Shown here: positions 6,405 to 7,371 of the stretch, piece by piece | Layout of the letters: each line of letters begins with the position of its first letter | Numbering within the stretch: the first letter of the stretch is position 1 | Source: an uncultured Candidatus Competibacteraceae bacterium | GTDB taxonomy: Bacteria; Pseudomonadota; Gammaproteobacteria; Competibacterales; Competibacteraceae | Direction of reading: 5' to 3' | DNA: 7,371 nucleotides | Assembly (NCBI GenBank): GCA_937872125.1 | Contig: CALMNY010000269.1 | Span: 1 to 7,371, forward strand | The notes under the pieces: generated by a model | The model's input: only the letters and a program-made list of their open reading frames with translations | What the model was told of the DNA's origin: nothing | The model's database searches: none | Position numbers and translations under genes: made by a program

Positions 6405-6557
6405 ATCAACATGTTAGCTTTAGACAGCTTCTCAGATCAGCCTGGTGACGAGGGCGCCGCCGACCAGCAGCATCTGTCCGACAAGCTGCGGGGGATAGGG
6501 AAAGAAAACAAAGTGAACACCGGCGGGCCGCGCATCCAGCAACCCGCCGGGTTGGAA
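6405..6557 (-). other. oadB 3' flank with an open in-frame extension
   Basis: No separate gene is supported. Immediately after the oadB stop (TGA, 6558-6560) the same frame stays open for 41 codons to TGA at 6432-6434 and ends with a hydrophobic run QMLLVGGALVTRLI. This may be a decayed or alternative C-terminus, or chance. A small palindrome AACCCG-C-CGGGTT (6541-6553) begins five bases past the stop but has no T-run, so it is a poor terminator candidate. Confidence 0.3.
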
Positions 6558-7371
6558 TCAGCCTTTCGGCAGCAGAAACGCGATCAGGGTGGCCGCGAAG
6601 ATGGCGCTGGTGATGACGCCGCTGATGTTGGCGCCCAGCGCGTGCGGCAGAACGATGACGCCCGGTCCCACCGACTTTTGCGCGACCTTGGCGGTGGTTG
6701 GTACGCAGCTCACCCCGGCGATGCCGATCACCGGGTTGTACTTCTTGCCTGACCAGTAGTAGAGCACGTAGCCGCCGATGATCCCGCCGATGCCGGAAAT
6801 CAGCAGCGACAGAATGCCCAGCACCAGCAGTTTCAGCACCACCGGGTTCAGGATCGTCCCGGCTTCGCACAGCACGCCCAGCAGCAGCCCCAGGAAGAAG
6901 GTCGAGCCATACAGCACGGTGTTGGAGAACAGCTCGTAGAAGTTTGGCAGGTCGCTTTCGCGGATGACCACGCCCAGGAACAGCGACAGCAGCAGCGGCG
7001 AGGCCACCGGGAACAGCAGGCTAAGCAGCACGCAGGCGATTACCGCGAACACCAGCTTCTCGTTGGAAGTGATGGTCCGGCTCTTCTCCATCGGCATCGG
7101 CAGGGCGCGCAGCTTTTCGGGAATCATCAGCTTGATGAGATACGGAAAGCCGCCATAGGCCAGTCCCAGGTACAGATAGGCCACCACCGTGATCGGTACG
7201 AACAGGTCCTTGGCCAGCATCAGCGAGGTGAACAGCACCATCGGACCGTCCGCGCCGCCGATGGTCGCCACCGATGCCGCTTGTCCCGGATTCAGTCCCA
7301 TCGCCACCGCCAGCGGGAATACCACGACCGTGCCCAGTTCGGCGAACAGGGCGATGATCATGCTTTGAAAC
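6558..7371 (-). CDS. oadB: Na+-translocating biotin-dependent decarboxylase beta subunit (5' part off window)
   Basis: The beta subunit of oxaloacetate, methylmalonyl-CoA or glutaconyl-CoA decarboxylase sits in the inner membrane and couples decarboxylation of carboxybiotin to Na+ export. The 3' 270 codons are present; the frame continues past the right edge, so the ATG at 7361 is internal (family length about 375-430). Numbering from that ATG, the landmarks are GGADGPM (35-41), with Asp38 equivalent to the essential Asp203 of Klebsiella OadB, Tyr64 matching Tyr229, and NPVIGIAGVSCVPTTAK (209-225), with Asn209, Gly213 and Ser218 matching Asn373, Gly377 and Ser382. The last conserved position, Arg389, is Lys225 here. 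Several hydrophobic membrane segments run through to LIAFLLPKG. The substrate cannot be decided without the alpha subunit, expected beyond 7371. The symbol oadB is used for the family. Confidence 0.88.
   Translation of the reverse strand, partial: FQSMIIALFAELGTVVVFPLAVAMGLNPGQAASVATIGGADGPMVLFTSLMLAKDLFVPITVVAYLYLGLAYGGFPYLIKLMIPEKLRALPMPMEKSRTITSNEKLVFAVIACVLLSLLFPVASPLLLSLFLGVVIRESDLPNFYELFSNTVLYGSTFFLGLLLGVLCEAGTILNPVVLKLLVLGILSLLISGIGGIIGGYVLYYWSGKKYNPVIGIAGVSCVPTTAKVAQKSVGPGVIVLPHALGANISGVITSAIFAATLIAFLLPKG

Noticed and set aside
6406..6870. 154-codon - strand frame overlapping the decarboxylase gene
   Set aside because: It is out of frame with the clear OadB protein and Arg/His-rich, with no membrane pattern.

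Overview
The window looks like chromosomal DNA of a GC-rich, Gram-negative proteobacterium, most likely an environmental gammaproteobacterium. This is inferred from high GC at third codon positions, two YceI proteins with Sec signal peptides, a YceI/cytochrome b561 cluster like yceJ-yceI of enterobacteria, a Na+-pumping decarboxylase beta subunit, and REP-like repeats of the 'TAGGAGCGGCC...' kind. No species can be named from the sequence alone.

Left half (1-4202, + strand): three closely packed genes. The 3' end of an unidentified gene (to 100) overlaps a 380-aa helical-repeat (TPR-like) protein (90-1232). Nine bases after that comes a 986-aa single-chain restriction-modification enzyme of the MmeI / type IIL class (1242-4202). 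It combines a D-X9-E-X-K nuclease site, an N6-adenine methyltransferase core (DPACGSGNFL, NPPF) and a target recognition region. Two oddities sit inside it. A 111-bp palindromic repeat is inserted exactly in frame (37 codons) between methyltransferase motifs I and IV, and the target-recognition segment is far AT-richer than its flanks.

Middle (4203-6189): a 117-bp palindromic repeat lies between convergent transcription units. On the - strand follows an operon read from right to left: a four-helix cytochrome b561 (start GTG at 6067 with a strong Shine-Dalgarno), then two tandem periplasmic YceI-family proteins. The first YceI start overlaps the b561 stop as ATGA; the second gene follows 28 bases after the first. 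A 39-codon fragment ending just before the b561 start looks like the 3' remnant of a lost upstream operon member.

Right end (6190-7371): an AT-richer intergenic stretch, a perfect 24-bp inverted repeat of REP/BIME type, and the 3' part of the beta subunit of a biotin-dependent Na+-translocating decarboxylase (OadB/MmdB/GcdB family) running off the right edge.

The probable biological units are a restriction operon with an unusual TPR partner, a b561-YceI electron-transfer/isoprenoid-binding operon, and the end of a sodium-pump operon. Three different palindromic repeat types occur in this 7.4-kb window, one of them inside a protein-coding gene.
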